Positions 1-6,729 of a stretch of DNA of 64,000 nucleotides are shown piece by piece; positions within the stretch are counted from its first letter, which is position 1, and each line of letters starts with the position of its first letter. The DNA is from Segatella copri (lineage in GTDB: Bacteria > Bacteroidota > Bacteroidia > Bacteroidales > Bacteroidaceae). Made by a program: the position numbers and the translations under genes. Location of the stretch: contig NZ_CATKVU010000006.1 in assembly GCF_949820605.1 (NCBI RefSeq), forward strand, positions 3,080,001-3,144,000. The letters run 5' to 3'. The notes under the pieces were generated by a model. It saw only the letters and a program-made list of their open reading frames with translations, ran no database searches and was not told the DNA's origin.

Positions 1-771
1 TTCTTTGTAATCCTGTTCTGTGATTTCGCCGCTTATCTTGTTGGCTGCATCTTCTACATTCTTTGGATATTTATAAGGTAATCCATATTGAGCAAGAATA
101 GAATTCATCTCAACATCATTATCACCCATCTGGCCAAGAATGTCAACAACCTCGCCAATAGGACTCTTGTTTTCTCCATCCGGCCACTCGATAATCCGGA
201 CTACTGCCTTGTCATCGGTCTTTCCTCCCTTCACCTTTCTTCTAGGAATGATGATGTTGTGAGCAAAGACATCGCCAGGTGTCACGAGGTAAGCCAGATC
301 CTTATCTACTTTCAGACGTCCTACGAAGGTATCTTTAGCGCGTTCAAGGATTTTGTTGACCTGTGCCTCCTTGATGTGATTCTTACGACGAGCCAGGAAG
401 GTGAATTCCACCCTGTCGCCATTAAGTGCTCCCATCGAATTACGTTCAGAAACGAAAATAGGCTTCTCGCTATCATCAGGGATAACAGAGTTTTTGCCAT
501 TTGCCTTTCTAACGAATTTACCTTCCATCACCTGTATGCTTTGATTCAGGCGATAAGAATTATCACTTACCTTAGCCAGGTAGTCATCCCATGCCATTTC
601 CTCCATAATGTCAATCGCCAGCATCTTGAGCGGATGCGTCGTAAGATGGAGGGAACGGAATATCTCTTTAAAGCTGAGCGTTTCGCCCGGTCTTTCGGCA
701 AAGAATTCCTGCAGCATCTCAGTGAGCTGCGCTTTGTTCATTCTTTTGCCACCTTTTTTACCTTTTCCCAT
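1..771 (-). CDS. rnr: Ribonuclease R, N-terminal part (cut by window edge)
   Basis: The minus strand is open from an ATG at 771 to base 1 (257 codons, no stop), so only the 5' part is present. The product starts with a basic Gly/Lys tail (MGKGKKGGKRMNK) and continues into a winged-helix region (about residues 15-70, FKEIFRSLHL) and the start of the cold-shock/OB region (GALNGDRVEFTFLARR, then TFVGRLKVDKDLAYL and a second NGDxV-type block). This order is that of RNase R/VacB, the processive 3'-5' exoribonuclease that degrades structured RNA in the cytoplasm. The catalytic RNB domain lies outside the window. The gene is divergent from the Na/Pi cotransporter gene. Family assignment is firm; RNase II is less likely because of the N-terminal helical domain and basic tail. 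Confidence 0.85.
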   Translation of the reverse strand, partial: MGKGKKGGKRMNKAQLTEMLQEFFAERPGETLSFKEIFRSLHLTTHPLKMLAIDIMEEMAWDDYLAKVSDNSYRLNQSIQVMEGKFVRKANGKNSVIPDDSEKPIFVSERNSMGALNGDRVEFTFLARRKNHIKEAQVNKILERAKDTFVGRLKVDKDLAYLVTPGDVFAHNIIIPRRKVKGGKTDDKAVVRIIEWPDGENKSPIGEVVDILGQMGDNDVEMNSILAQYGLPYKYPKNVEDAANKISGEITEQDYKE

Positions 772-1097
772 AAATTATGACTATTATTAGTTTTATAAGG
801 CAAAGAAACAAAAAAAAAAGGAGAAAACAAAGTTTCTTGGCATCTTTTTTCGTTTTTTATTAAATATGAGGCAAAACTGACCATAATATTTCTTCATTTT
901 TCGTATTTCAGAGCAGAATATAGCTTATTAATTCAGTTTGTCTGTTCGTAAATGTAGTTTTTCCAAAATTGTGTTTAGGGGGTCTTGGATGTTACAATAC
1001 TGTTACAACTTGAAATATCGGTAACAAATATTTCGTAATAACGGAATTTCTTATTATATTTGCAATCGAAACGTAACAAACATTTCCACAAATACAA
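772..1097. other. Divergent intergenic region, rnr / Na-Pi cotransporter
   Basis: 326 bases without a gene. It is AT-rich, has an A-run at about 810-822 close to rnr, a direct repeat TGTTACAA at 990-997 and 1001-1008 (11-bp period), and a TATATTTG promoter element at 1055-1062 for the plus-strand gene. No RNA gene was recognised. Confidence 0.6.
1055..1062 (+). promoter_or_regulatory. Bacteroidota -7 promoter element (TATATTTG)
   Basis: Matches TAnnTTTG, 35 bp upstream of the Na/Pi cotransporter ATG. A weak ATTTCG-like -33 partner lies about 20 bp upstream (about 1030-1035). Confidence 0.55.
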
Positions 1098-2819
1098 ATG
1101 AATATGGATACAAGTCAATATCTTGTGATTTTTTTTCAGATTCTCGGTTCTTTAGCTTTGCTCATTTATGGTATGAAGGTGATGAGTGAGGCCTTGCAGA
1201 AGATGGCAGGATCTCAGTTGCGCCACATTTTGGGCGCTATGACAACCAACCGATTTACGGGAATGCTTACAGGTACCTTTATTACCTGTGCCGTTCAGAG
1301 TTCCTCTGCAACTACCGTTATGACGGTTTCTTTTGTAAATGCAGGTTTGCTGACCTTAGCCCAAGCAATTTCCGTTATTATGGGTGCCAACATTGGTACT
1401 ACGTTTACGGCATGGATTATGTCGCTGGGTTATAATGTAGATTTAACGATTGTCGTATTCCCTGCGTTCTTCCTCGGCATTATGCTGATTTATAGTAAGA
1501 AGCGCCGTTATTTCGGAGATTTCCTTTTTGGTATCGCCTTCCTCTTCTTCTCGCTCGTTCTGTTGAGTAGTGCGGGTAAGGCTCTTGATCTGGAACATAA
1601 TCCGGCGGTTATCGATTTCTTTGGTTCTTTTGATACAAAGAGTCATTTTACGATTGTAGTCTTCCTCCTGATCGGTACACTTATAACCTGTATCGTACAG
1701 AGTTCGGCAGCTGTGATGGCCATCACCATCTTACTCTGTTCTACAGGCGTACTCCCTATTTATCTGGGTATTGCCTTGGTGATGGGTGAGAATATCGGAA
1801 CTACCGCTACAGCCAATCTTGCCGCTTTGGGTGCCAATGCCCAGGCTCGTCGTGCAGCCTTGGCCCATCTGGTATTCAATGTCTTTGGTGTAATCTGGGT
1901 TCTCTGCCTGTTCTATCCATTTGTAGATTTCGTTTGCTCTATCGTGGGGTATGATCCTGATGGTGGTATGTCTGCGGCACAGAAGGCAAAGTTGTTGCCA
2001 ATTGTCCTGGCGATGTTCCATACCTGTTTCAATGTTTGTAACACAGGCATTCTGATTTGGTTTATCCCACAGTTGGAAAAAGTTGTCTGCAAACTTATCA
2101 AGCCTAAGGCAGATAAGGAGGATGAAGATTTCCGTTTGCGCTTTATCCAGGCTGGCATCATGAAGACCCCAGAACTTTCTGTCTTCGAGGCACAGCAGGA
2201 AATCGGCAGTTTCGGCGAGCGCATCCATCGTATGTTTGGTATGGTGAGAGAGTTGCTGGAAACTCAGGATTCCAAGACTTTCGACAAACTCTATGAGCGT
2301 ATTGAGAAGTATGAAGGTATTTCTGATAATATGGAGATAGAGATTGCCAAGTATCTTGATCAGGTGAGCGATGCTCATCTGAGTGATGATACCAAGGCGA
2401 AGATCCGTGCGATGTTGCGTGAGATTTCTGAAATCGAGAGTATTGGTGACAGTTGCTTTAATCTTGCCCGCACCATTAAGCGTAAGGGTGAAAACAAGGA
2501 GGAGTTTACTGCCAAGCAGAGTGAAAACATTCATCAGATGTTTAAGTTGGTAGATGAGGCGCTGACTCAGATGAACTATATGTTTGCTCATGAACGCCAT
2601 TCTATCAATCTCAACCATACGTACAATATCGAGACTGAGATTAATAATTATCGTACTCAGTTGAGAAACCAGAACCTGGATGATGTGGATAACCATCTTT
2701 ATACCTATGGTGTAGGTACATTGTATATGGATATCATTCAGGAATGCGAAAAACTGGGTGATTATGTGGTTAATGTCGCCGAGGCTCGCATGGGAGTCAG
2801 AACATCTGAGGCTGTGTAA
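1098..2819 (+). CDS. Na/Pi cotransporter family protein with PhoU-like C-terminus
   Basis: 573 residues. The N-terminal half (about 1-340) holds two repeated Na/Pi-cotransporter (NptA/PNaS) units with the signature QSSSATTVM (about residues 76-84) and its inverted-repeat partner QSSAAVMA, plus GANIGTT and GENIGTT motifs; about eight to nine membrane segments are visible. The C-terminal part (about 380-560) is a soluble helical PhoU-like domain (SIGDSCFNLAR, YVVNVAEAR). Expected role: Na+-coupled phosphate transport across the inner membrane; direction in such YjbB-like proteins can be export. A close paralogue lies at 55042-56751. It is monocistronic, with its own promoter and the terminator at 2863. 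An 11-bp-period direct repeat upstream may be a regulatory site. Confidence 0.9.
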   Translation: MNMDTSQYLVIFFQILGSLALLIYGMKVMSEALQKMAGSQLRHILGAMTTNRFTGMLTGTFITCAVQSSSATTVMTVSFVNAGLLTLAQAISVIMGANIGTTFTAWIMSLGYNVDLTIVVFPAFFLGIMLIYSKKRRYFGDFLFGIAFLFFSLVLLSSAGKALDLEHNPAVIDFFGSFDTKSHFTIVVFLLIGTLITCIVQSSAAVMAITILLCSTGVLPIYLGIALVMGENIGTTATANLAALGANAQARRAALAHLVFNVFGVIWVLCLFYPFVDFVCSIVGYDPDGGMSAAQKAKLLPIVLAMFHTCFNVCNTGILIWFIPQLEKVVCKLIKPKADKEDEDFRLRFIQAGIMKTPELSVFEAQQEIGSFGERIHRMFGMVRELLETQDSKTFDKLYERIEKYEGISDNMEIEIAKYLDQVSDAHLSDDTKAKIRAMLREISEIESIGDSCFNLARTIKRKGENKEEFTAKQSENIHQMFKLVDEALTQMNYMFAHERHSINLNHTYNIETEINNYRTQLRNQNLDDVDNHLYTYGVGTLYMDIIQECEKLGDYVVNVAEARMGVRTSEAV

Positions 2820-2862
2820 TGCAGAATGTTATTGATAGAAAGAAAATAAAAGTAATAAAAGC

Positions 2863-2902
2863 AAACGGGGAAGTATCAATGGATGCTTCCCCGTTTGATT
2901 TT
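2863..2902. terminator. Bidirectional terminator
   Basis: Stem AAACGGGGAAGTATC (2863-2877) / GATGCTTCCCCGTTT (2882-2896) with a 4-nt loop, followed by GATTTTATTG on plus and T-rich sequence on minus. It lies between two convergent genes. Confidence 0.85.
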
Positions 2903-2926
2903 ATTGTTTAGGTATTCTGAATGTTT

Positions 2927-3625
2927 TTATTTTTCCAATATTTCCTTCAGTTCCTTCATACCATCTGAAGCCCCTTTCATGATGTGCTCTATCTTGTAAT
3001 ATCCATTGGTGTTTACGGCACCCGGGTCTATCAGATAGATAGGAATGTGAGGCTTGGTATATGAAATCAGACCTGCAGCAGGATAAACGTTGAGTGAGGT
3101 TCCGATAATGACGAAGATATCGGCTTGCTGTACAGCTTCGGCTGCCGGCTCAATCATAGGAACGCTTTCGCCGAAGAAAACGATAAATGGGCGCAACAGG
3201 CTTCCGTCTCCAGCTTCGGTTCCCGGCTTTACCTCGCAGTCATCCTCAGGTAATTCCTTGATGTAGCGATAGTCGTAAGGGTCGCGTGAAGAGCAAACCT
3301 TTGACAGTTCGCCATGCAGATGGATTACATTTTTGGAACCTGCCTTTTCATGCAGATTATCTACATTCTGGGTGATTACCGTCACATCGAAGTCTTTTTC
3401 CAGCTCCTTGATAAGTTTATGCCCCTCGTTAGGTTGCGCAGCATAGAGTTTATGGCGCAACATATTATAGAAGTTTGTTACTAGGGTAGGGTCAGCTTCC
3501 CATCCCTCATGGGTAGCTATCTGTTCTACAGGATAGTTTTCCCATAATCCATCATTGCCACGGAAAGTTTTGAAACCACTCTCCACAGACATGCCTGCAC
3601 CGGTTAAAAATACGAGTTTCTTCAT
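2927..3625 (-). CDS. cobB: NAD-dependent protein deacylase (sirtuin, CobB/Sir2 class)
   Basis: 232 residues. Sir2 motifs are in order: GAGMSVESGFKTFRG (NAD-binding, from residue 9), TQNVDNLHEKAG, the catalytic HLHG histidine, RPFIVFFGE, and GTSLNVYPAAG. It removes acyl groups from lysines with NAD+ as co-substrate in the cytoplasm. The region that normally carries four zinc-binding cysteines has only two (VCSSRDP and DDCEVKP), so the structural zinc site looks reduced. It is convergent with the Na/Pi gene (shared terminator) and divergent from the FKBP cluster. The start ATG at 3625 leaves the Rossmann motif at the usual distance. Confidence 0.92.
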   Translation of the reverse strand: MKKLVFLTGAGMSVESGFKTFRGNDGLWENYPVEQIATHEGWEADPTLVTNFYNMLRHKLYAAQPNEGHKLIKELEKDFDVTVITQNVDNLHEKAGSKNVIHLHGELSKVCSSRDPYDYRYIKELPEDDCEVKPGTEAGDGSLLRPFIVFFGESVPMIEPAAEAVQQADIFVIIGTSLNVYPAAGLISYTKPHIPIYLIDPGAVNTNGYYKIEHIMKGASDGMKELKEILEK

Positions 3626-3677
3626 CTTATCACGTTTTAATTATTCATATTTTCTTAATCTTTTTATTAAGAATGCA

Positions 3678-3685
3678 CAAATTTA
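3678..3685 (-). promoter_or_regulatory. -7 promoter element for the sirtuin gene
   Basis: TAAATTTG on the minus strand, about 53 bp upstream of the sirtuin ATG. No clear -33 partner. Confidence 0.4.
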
Positions 3686-3728
3686 GCAATTTTTCTGCAA
3701 ATAACATCGTTTTAAGCGAGAAAAATGT

Positions 3729-3736
3729 TATCTTTG
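3729..3736 (+). promoter_or_regulatory. -7 promoter element for the FKBP cluster (TATCTTTG)
   Basis: TATCTTTGC matches TAnnTTTG, 64 bp upstream of the first FKBP ATG. It gives a divergent promoter pair with the sirtuin element. Confidence 0.6.
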
Positions 3737-3799
3737 CACTCGTTTTAAGGACAAAAAGTACATTTTAAGATTATTAATACATTATTATAAATAAATTTT

Positions 3800-4402
3800 A
3801 TGGATAAAGTAAGTTATGCTTTGGGCATCGGCATCGGTCGCCAGTTGGCTTCTATGGGTGCAGAGAGTTTGAATATTGATGATTTTGCACAGGCTGTAAA
3901 GGATGCCATCGCCGGTAAGCTTCAGCTCGGCGAGCAGGAAGCTCAGGAGTTGGTACAGAACTTCTTTGCAGAGCAGGAGGCTAAGGCTCAGGCTGCTGCT
4001 GCCGAGAAGGGCAAGGTTGCTAAGGCAGCTGGTGAGAAGTTCCTCGCCGAGAACGGCAAGAAGGATGGTATCATCACTACTAAGAGCGGTTTGCAGTATC
4101 AGGTTTTGCGTGAAGGTAATGGCAAGGCTCCTAAGGCTACCGATCAGGTAGAGTGCCACTATGAGGGAACGCTTATCGACGGTACTAAGTTTGACAGTTC
4201 TTACGACCGTGGTCAGACTGCTACCTTCCCATTGAACCAGGTTATCGCTGGTTGGACAGAGGGTCTTCAGCTCATGACCGAGGGTGCCAAGTTCCGTTTC
4301 TTCATCCCTTATCAGTTGGGTTATGGCGAGCGTGGTGCTGGTGCATCTATTCCTCCATTCTCAGCCTTGATTTTCGATGTTGAGCTCGTTGCCGTTAAGT
4401 AA
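3800..4402 (+). CDS. FKBP-type peptidyl-prolyl isomerase, cytoplasmic form
   Basis: 200 residues, no signal peptide. The N-terminal dimerisation-type helical domain (about 1-85, VSYALGIGIGRQLA, NFFAEQEAKAQAAA) is followed by an FKBP domain (about 95-200: YEGTLIDGTKFDSSYDRGQ, VIAGWTEGLQLM, YGERGAGASIPPFSALIFDVELV). This is the FklB/FkpA arrangement; it should catalyse cis-trans isomerisation of Xaa-Pro bonds and act as a chaperone. It is the first of three tandem FKBP genes and the only one without an export signal. Spacing of 85 bp to the next gene leaves room for a separate promoter, though none is obvious. Confidence 0.92.
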   Translation: MDKVSYALGIGIGRQLASMGAESLNIDDFAQAVKDAIAGKLQLGEQEAQELVQNFFAEQEAKAQAAAAEKGKVAKAAGEKFLAENGKKDGIITTKSGLQYQVLREGNGKAPKATDQVECHYEGTLIDGTKFDSSYDRGQTATFPLNQVIAGWTEGLQLMTEGAKFRFFIPYQLGYGERGAGASIPPFSALIFDVELVAVK

Positions 4403-4487
4403 TCTGTTAGTAGATATATTTAAATGAAGTAAAGGCAATCCTGGAATATAATAGATAAAAATAAAGATTTAAAATATAAATAAGGAA

Positions 4488-5363
4488 ATGAAAAAGTTAT
4501 TTTTCGGAGCCCTCGTGGCTTGTGCTGCTGCTACATTCGTAGGTTGTGGCAATTCTACTCCTAAGGCAGATCTCAAGACTGATGTAGATACTATGAGCTA
4601 TGCTATGGGTATGTCTCAGACTCAGGGTCTGAAGGAGTTTATGGTAGAGCGCATGGGCGTTGATACTGCTTACATGGATGATTTCATCAAGGGTCTTAAC
4701 GATGGTGCCAACGCTGGTGACGACAAGAAGAAGGCTGCTTACTACGCAGGTATCCAGATTGGTCAGCAGATCTCTAACCAGATGGTTAAGGGCATCAACC
4801 ACGAGGTATTCGGTGAGGATTCTACAAAGTCTATCTCTCTGAAGAACTTCATGGCTGGTTTCATCACAGGTACTACAGGCAAGAAGGGCTTGATGACAGT
4901 TGAGCAGGCTGCTCAGATTGCTCAGGCTAAGATGATGGCTATCAAGGCTAAGAACATGGAGAAGGAATATGGTCCTAACAAGGTTGCTGGTGAGAAGTTC
5001 CTCGCTGCCAACAAGAAGAAGCCAGGAGTTGTTACTCTGCCTTCAGGTGTTCAGTACAAGGTAATCAAGGAGGGTAACGGCCCTATGCCAAAGGATACCT
5101 CTATGGTTAAGGTTAACTACGAGGGTAAGACAATCGACGGCAAGGTATTCGATTCTTCTTTCAAGCGTGGTCAGGCCGTAGATCTCCGTGCTAACCAGGT
5201 TATCAAGGGTTGGACTGATGCTTTGGTTCACATGCCAGCAGGTTCTGTTTGGGAGGTTTACATTCCTCAGCAGTTGGCTTATGGTGAGCGCGAGCAGGGT
5301 CAGATCAAGCCATTCTCTGTATTGATCTTCAAGATTGAGTTGATTTCAGTAGGTGGCAAGTAA
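4488..5363 (+). CDS. FKBP-type peptidyl-prolyl isomerase, lipoprotein
   Basis: 291 residues with a lipoprotein signal peptide (MKKLFFGALVACAAATFVGC, lipobox cysteine at residue 20). The N-terminal helical domain (about 28-165) carries DTMSYAMGMSQ and ends in GEKFLAANKKKPGV; the FKBP domain (about 180-291) has YEGKTIDGKVFDSSFKRGQ, VIKGWTDALVHM and YGEREQGQIKPFSVLIFKIEL. Likely a membrane-anchored periplasmic folding catalyst. It is paralogous to both flanking genes and lies 36 bp upstream of the third, suggesting one transcript. Confidence 0.92.
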   Translation: MKKLFFGALVACAAATFVGCGNSTPKADLKTDVDTMSYAMGMSQTQGLKEFMVERMGVDTAYMDDFIKGLNDGANAGDDKKKAAYYAGIQIGQQISNQMVKGINHEVFGEDSTKSISLKNFMAGFITGTTGKKGLMTVEQAAQIAQAKMMAIKAKNMEKEYGPNKVAGEKFLAANKKKPGVVTLPSGVQYKVIKEGNGPMPKDTSMVKVNYEGKTIDGKVFDSSFKRGQAVDLRANQVIKGWTDALVHMPAGSVWEVYIPQQLAYGEREQGQIKPFSVLIFKIELISVGGK

Positions 5364-5399
5364 TTTTTGTGGGAACTCATTTTTATAGAGGACTTATAA

Positions 5400-6371
5400 A
5401 TGAAGAAAATATTAATGACAGCACTCGTCCTCGTGGCGGGTGCTTCTTTGTTTACAGCTAGTGCTGCAAGCAAGAAGAAGGTTAAGAAGGCGGCTACTCT
5501 TGTTGAGTTGAAATCATCAGCCGATTCTTTGAGTTATGTAGCTGGTATGAATGCCACTCGTGGTCTGATTCCTTATATCCAGCAGAGTTTTCAGGTAGAT
5601 ACTGCCTATATGGAGAATTTCCTTCGTGGTTACAAGGATGCGCTTGCCATGGGTATCAATCCTAAGACCGTAGCTTATTCTGCAGGTATGGAGGTTGCCA
5701 AACTGGTAGAGAAACGTGTATATCCTGGCACAAAGGAAGAGTTGAAGAGCACAGGCGATTCTATCAGCCATGCTATGTTCCAGAATGGTTTTATCGCAGC
5801 TTTGGCTAATGATACTACATTCTTTACCTCTAAGGCTGCTGCCGATTTCCAGAAGGAAGCTTTGGCTGGTGCCGGCGAGAAGTTCCTTGCTGCTAATGCC
5901 AAGAAACCTGGTGTAAAGGTGTTGCCTAGCGGTTTGCAGTATAAGGTGATTACCGAAGGTCATGGCGAAGTGCCTAAGGCAAGCGATGAGGTAGAGGTTA
6001 TCTACGAGGGTCGTCTGATTGATGGTACCGTTTTTGATGCTACATCCAAGCATGGTGGCAGCAAGACAGATAAGTTCCGTGCCAACGGATTGATCAAGGG
6101 TTGGACCGAGGCGCTTACTCTGATGCCTGTGGGCAGTAAGTGGCAGGTTTACATTCCTTACGAGTTGGCTTACGGCGAGCGTCAGGCTGGTCAGATTCCT
6201 CCATACTCTACTTTGGTGTTCGATCTTGAGCTGGTTAGCATAGTTAAGCCTGAGGTTAAGCCAGAGCCAGCAGACGAACAGAAAGATGATGCAGCTGCAG
6301 TAAAGAGTGCCGACAAGAAGGTTGTTAAACCTGCAGCCAAGAAAGCTGCGCATTCAAAGAAGAGAAAGTAA
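5400..6371 (+). CDS. FKBP-type peptidyl-prolyl isomerase with Lys/Ala-rich tail, periplasmic
   Basis: 323 residues. A type I signal peptide (MKKILMTALVLVAGASLFTASA) precedes a Lys-rich segment, the N-terminal helical domain (about 35-165, DSLSYVAGMNATRG) and an FKBP domain (about 180-282, YEGRLIDGTVFDATSKHGG, LIKGWTEALTLM, YGERQAGQIPPYSTLVFDLEL). Residues about 283-323 form a low-complexity Pro/Glu then Lys/Ala tail ending HSKKRK, absent from the other two copies; such a basic tail could bind nucleic acid or acidic surface polymers (inference). It is the last gene of the FKBP cluster, followed by a terminator. Confidence 0.9.
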   Translation: MKKILMTALVLVAGASLFTASAASKKKVKKAATLVELKSSADSLSYVAGMNATRGLIPYIQQSFQVDTAYMENFLRGYKDALAMGINPKTVAYSAGMEVAKLVEKRVYPGTKEELKSTGDSISHAMFQNGFIAALANDTTFFTSKAAADFQKEALAGAGEKFLAANAKKPGVKVLPSGLQYKVITEGHGEVPKASDEVEVIYEGRLIDGTVFDATSKHGGSKTDKFRANGLIKGWTEALTLMPVGSKWQVYIPYELAYGERQAGQIPPYSTLVFDLELVSIVKPEVKPEPADEQKDDAAAVKSADKKVVKPAAKKAAHSKKRK

Positions 6372-6420
6372 TTACTGAATTCATTTCAACAAGTAATTAC
6401 TACTAAAATATAATAAGGTA

Positions 6421-6470
6421 AGAGCCAAGGATAGAGTGTTATCTTTGGCTCTTTTGTTTCTTTTACGTTT
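6421..6470 (+). terminator. Rho-independent terminator after the FKBP cluster
   Basis: Stem AGAGCCAAGGATA (6421-6433) / TATCTTTGGCTCT (6440-6452), 6-nt loop, then a T-rich run (TTTGTTTCTTTT). Confidence 0.85.
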
Positions 6471-6523
6471 GTGTTTGTTGCTTTTGCATAAAAAACGGGA
6501 AAGCGAATCTGTTAGTTCTCTTA

Positions 6524-6682
6524 TTTGCATTATCTTTGCAAAAGATAAACTGCACTCGGCAAAATATTCAAGTAAGCTTGATATTCTGCGCTCGTTTGCA
6601 TTATCTTTGCAGAAGATAAGCTGCACTCGGCAAAATATTCAAGCAAGCTTGATATTCTGCGCTCGTTTGCATTATCTTTGCA
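6524..6682 (+). repeat. 71-bp tandem repeat carrying three promoter -7 boxes
   Basis: Two full units (6524-6594 and 6595-6665) and the first 17 bases of a third (6666-6682). Each begins TTTGCATTATCTTTGCA and so contains the promoter element TATCTTTG (6531, 6602, 6673). The rest of the unit is an imperfect dyad (GCAAAATATTCAAG / CTTGATATTCTGC around AAGCTT). The last -7 box has a CTTG about 21 bp upstream and is the likely promoter of the GH3 gene at 6730. Confidence 0.8.
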
Positions 6683-6729
6683 CATGAAAATAAACAACTT
6701 CAATAATTATATTTTTAATCTAAAAGATA

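Noticed and set aside
88..780. Plus-strand open frame of 230 codons at the window start
   Set aside because: It is antisense to the RNase R reading frame, which has clear conserved motifs; its own translation is not protein-like.
6524..6682. CRISPR array
   Set aside because: Units are directly adjacent without spacers, only two full copies and no cas genes.
6381..6687. Open frames on both strands through the 71-bp repeats
   Set aside because: 71 is not a multiple of three and the sequence is promoter/dyad-like; the frames are repeat artefacts.
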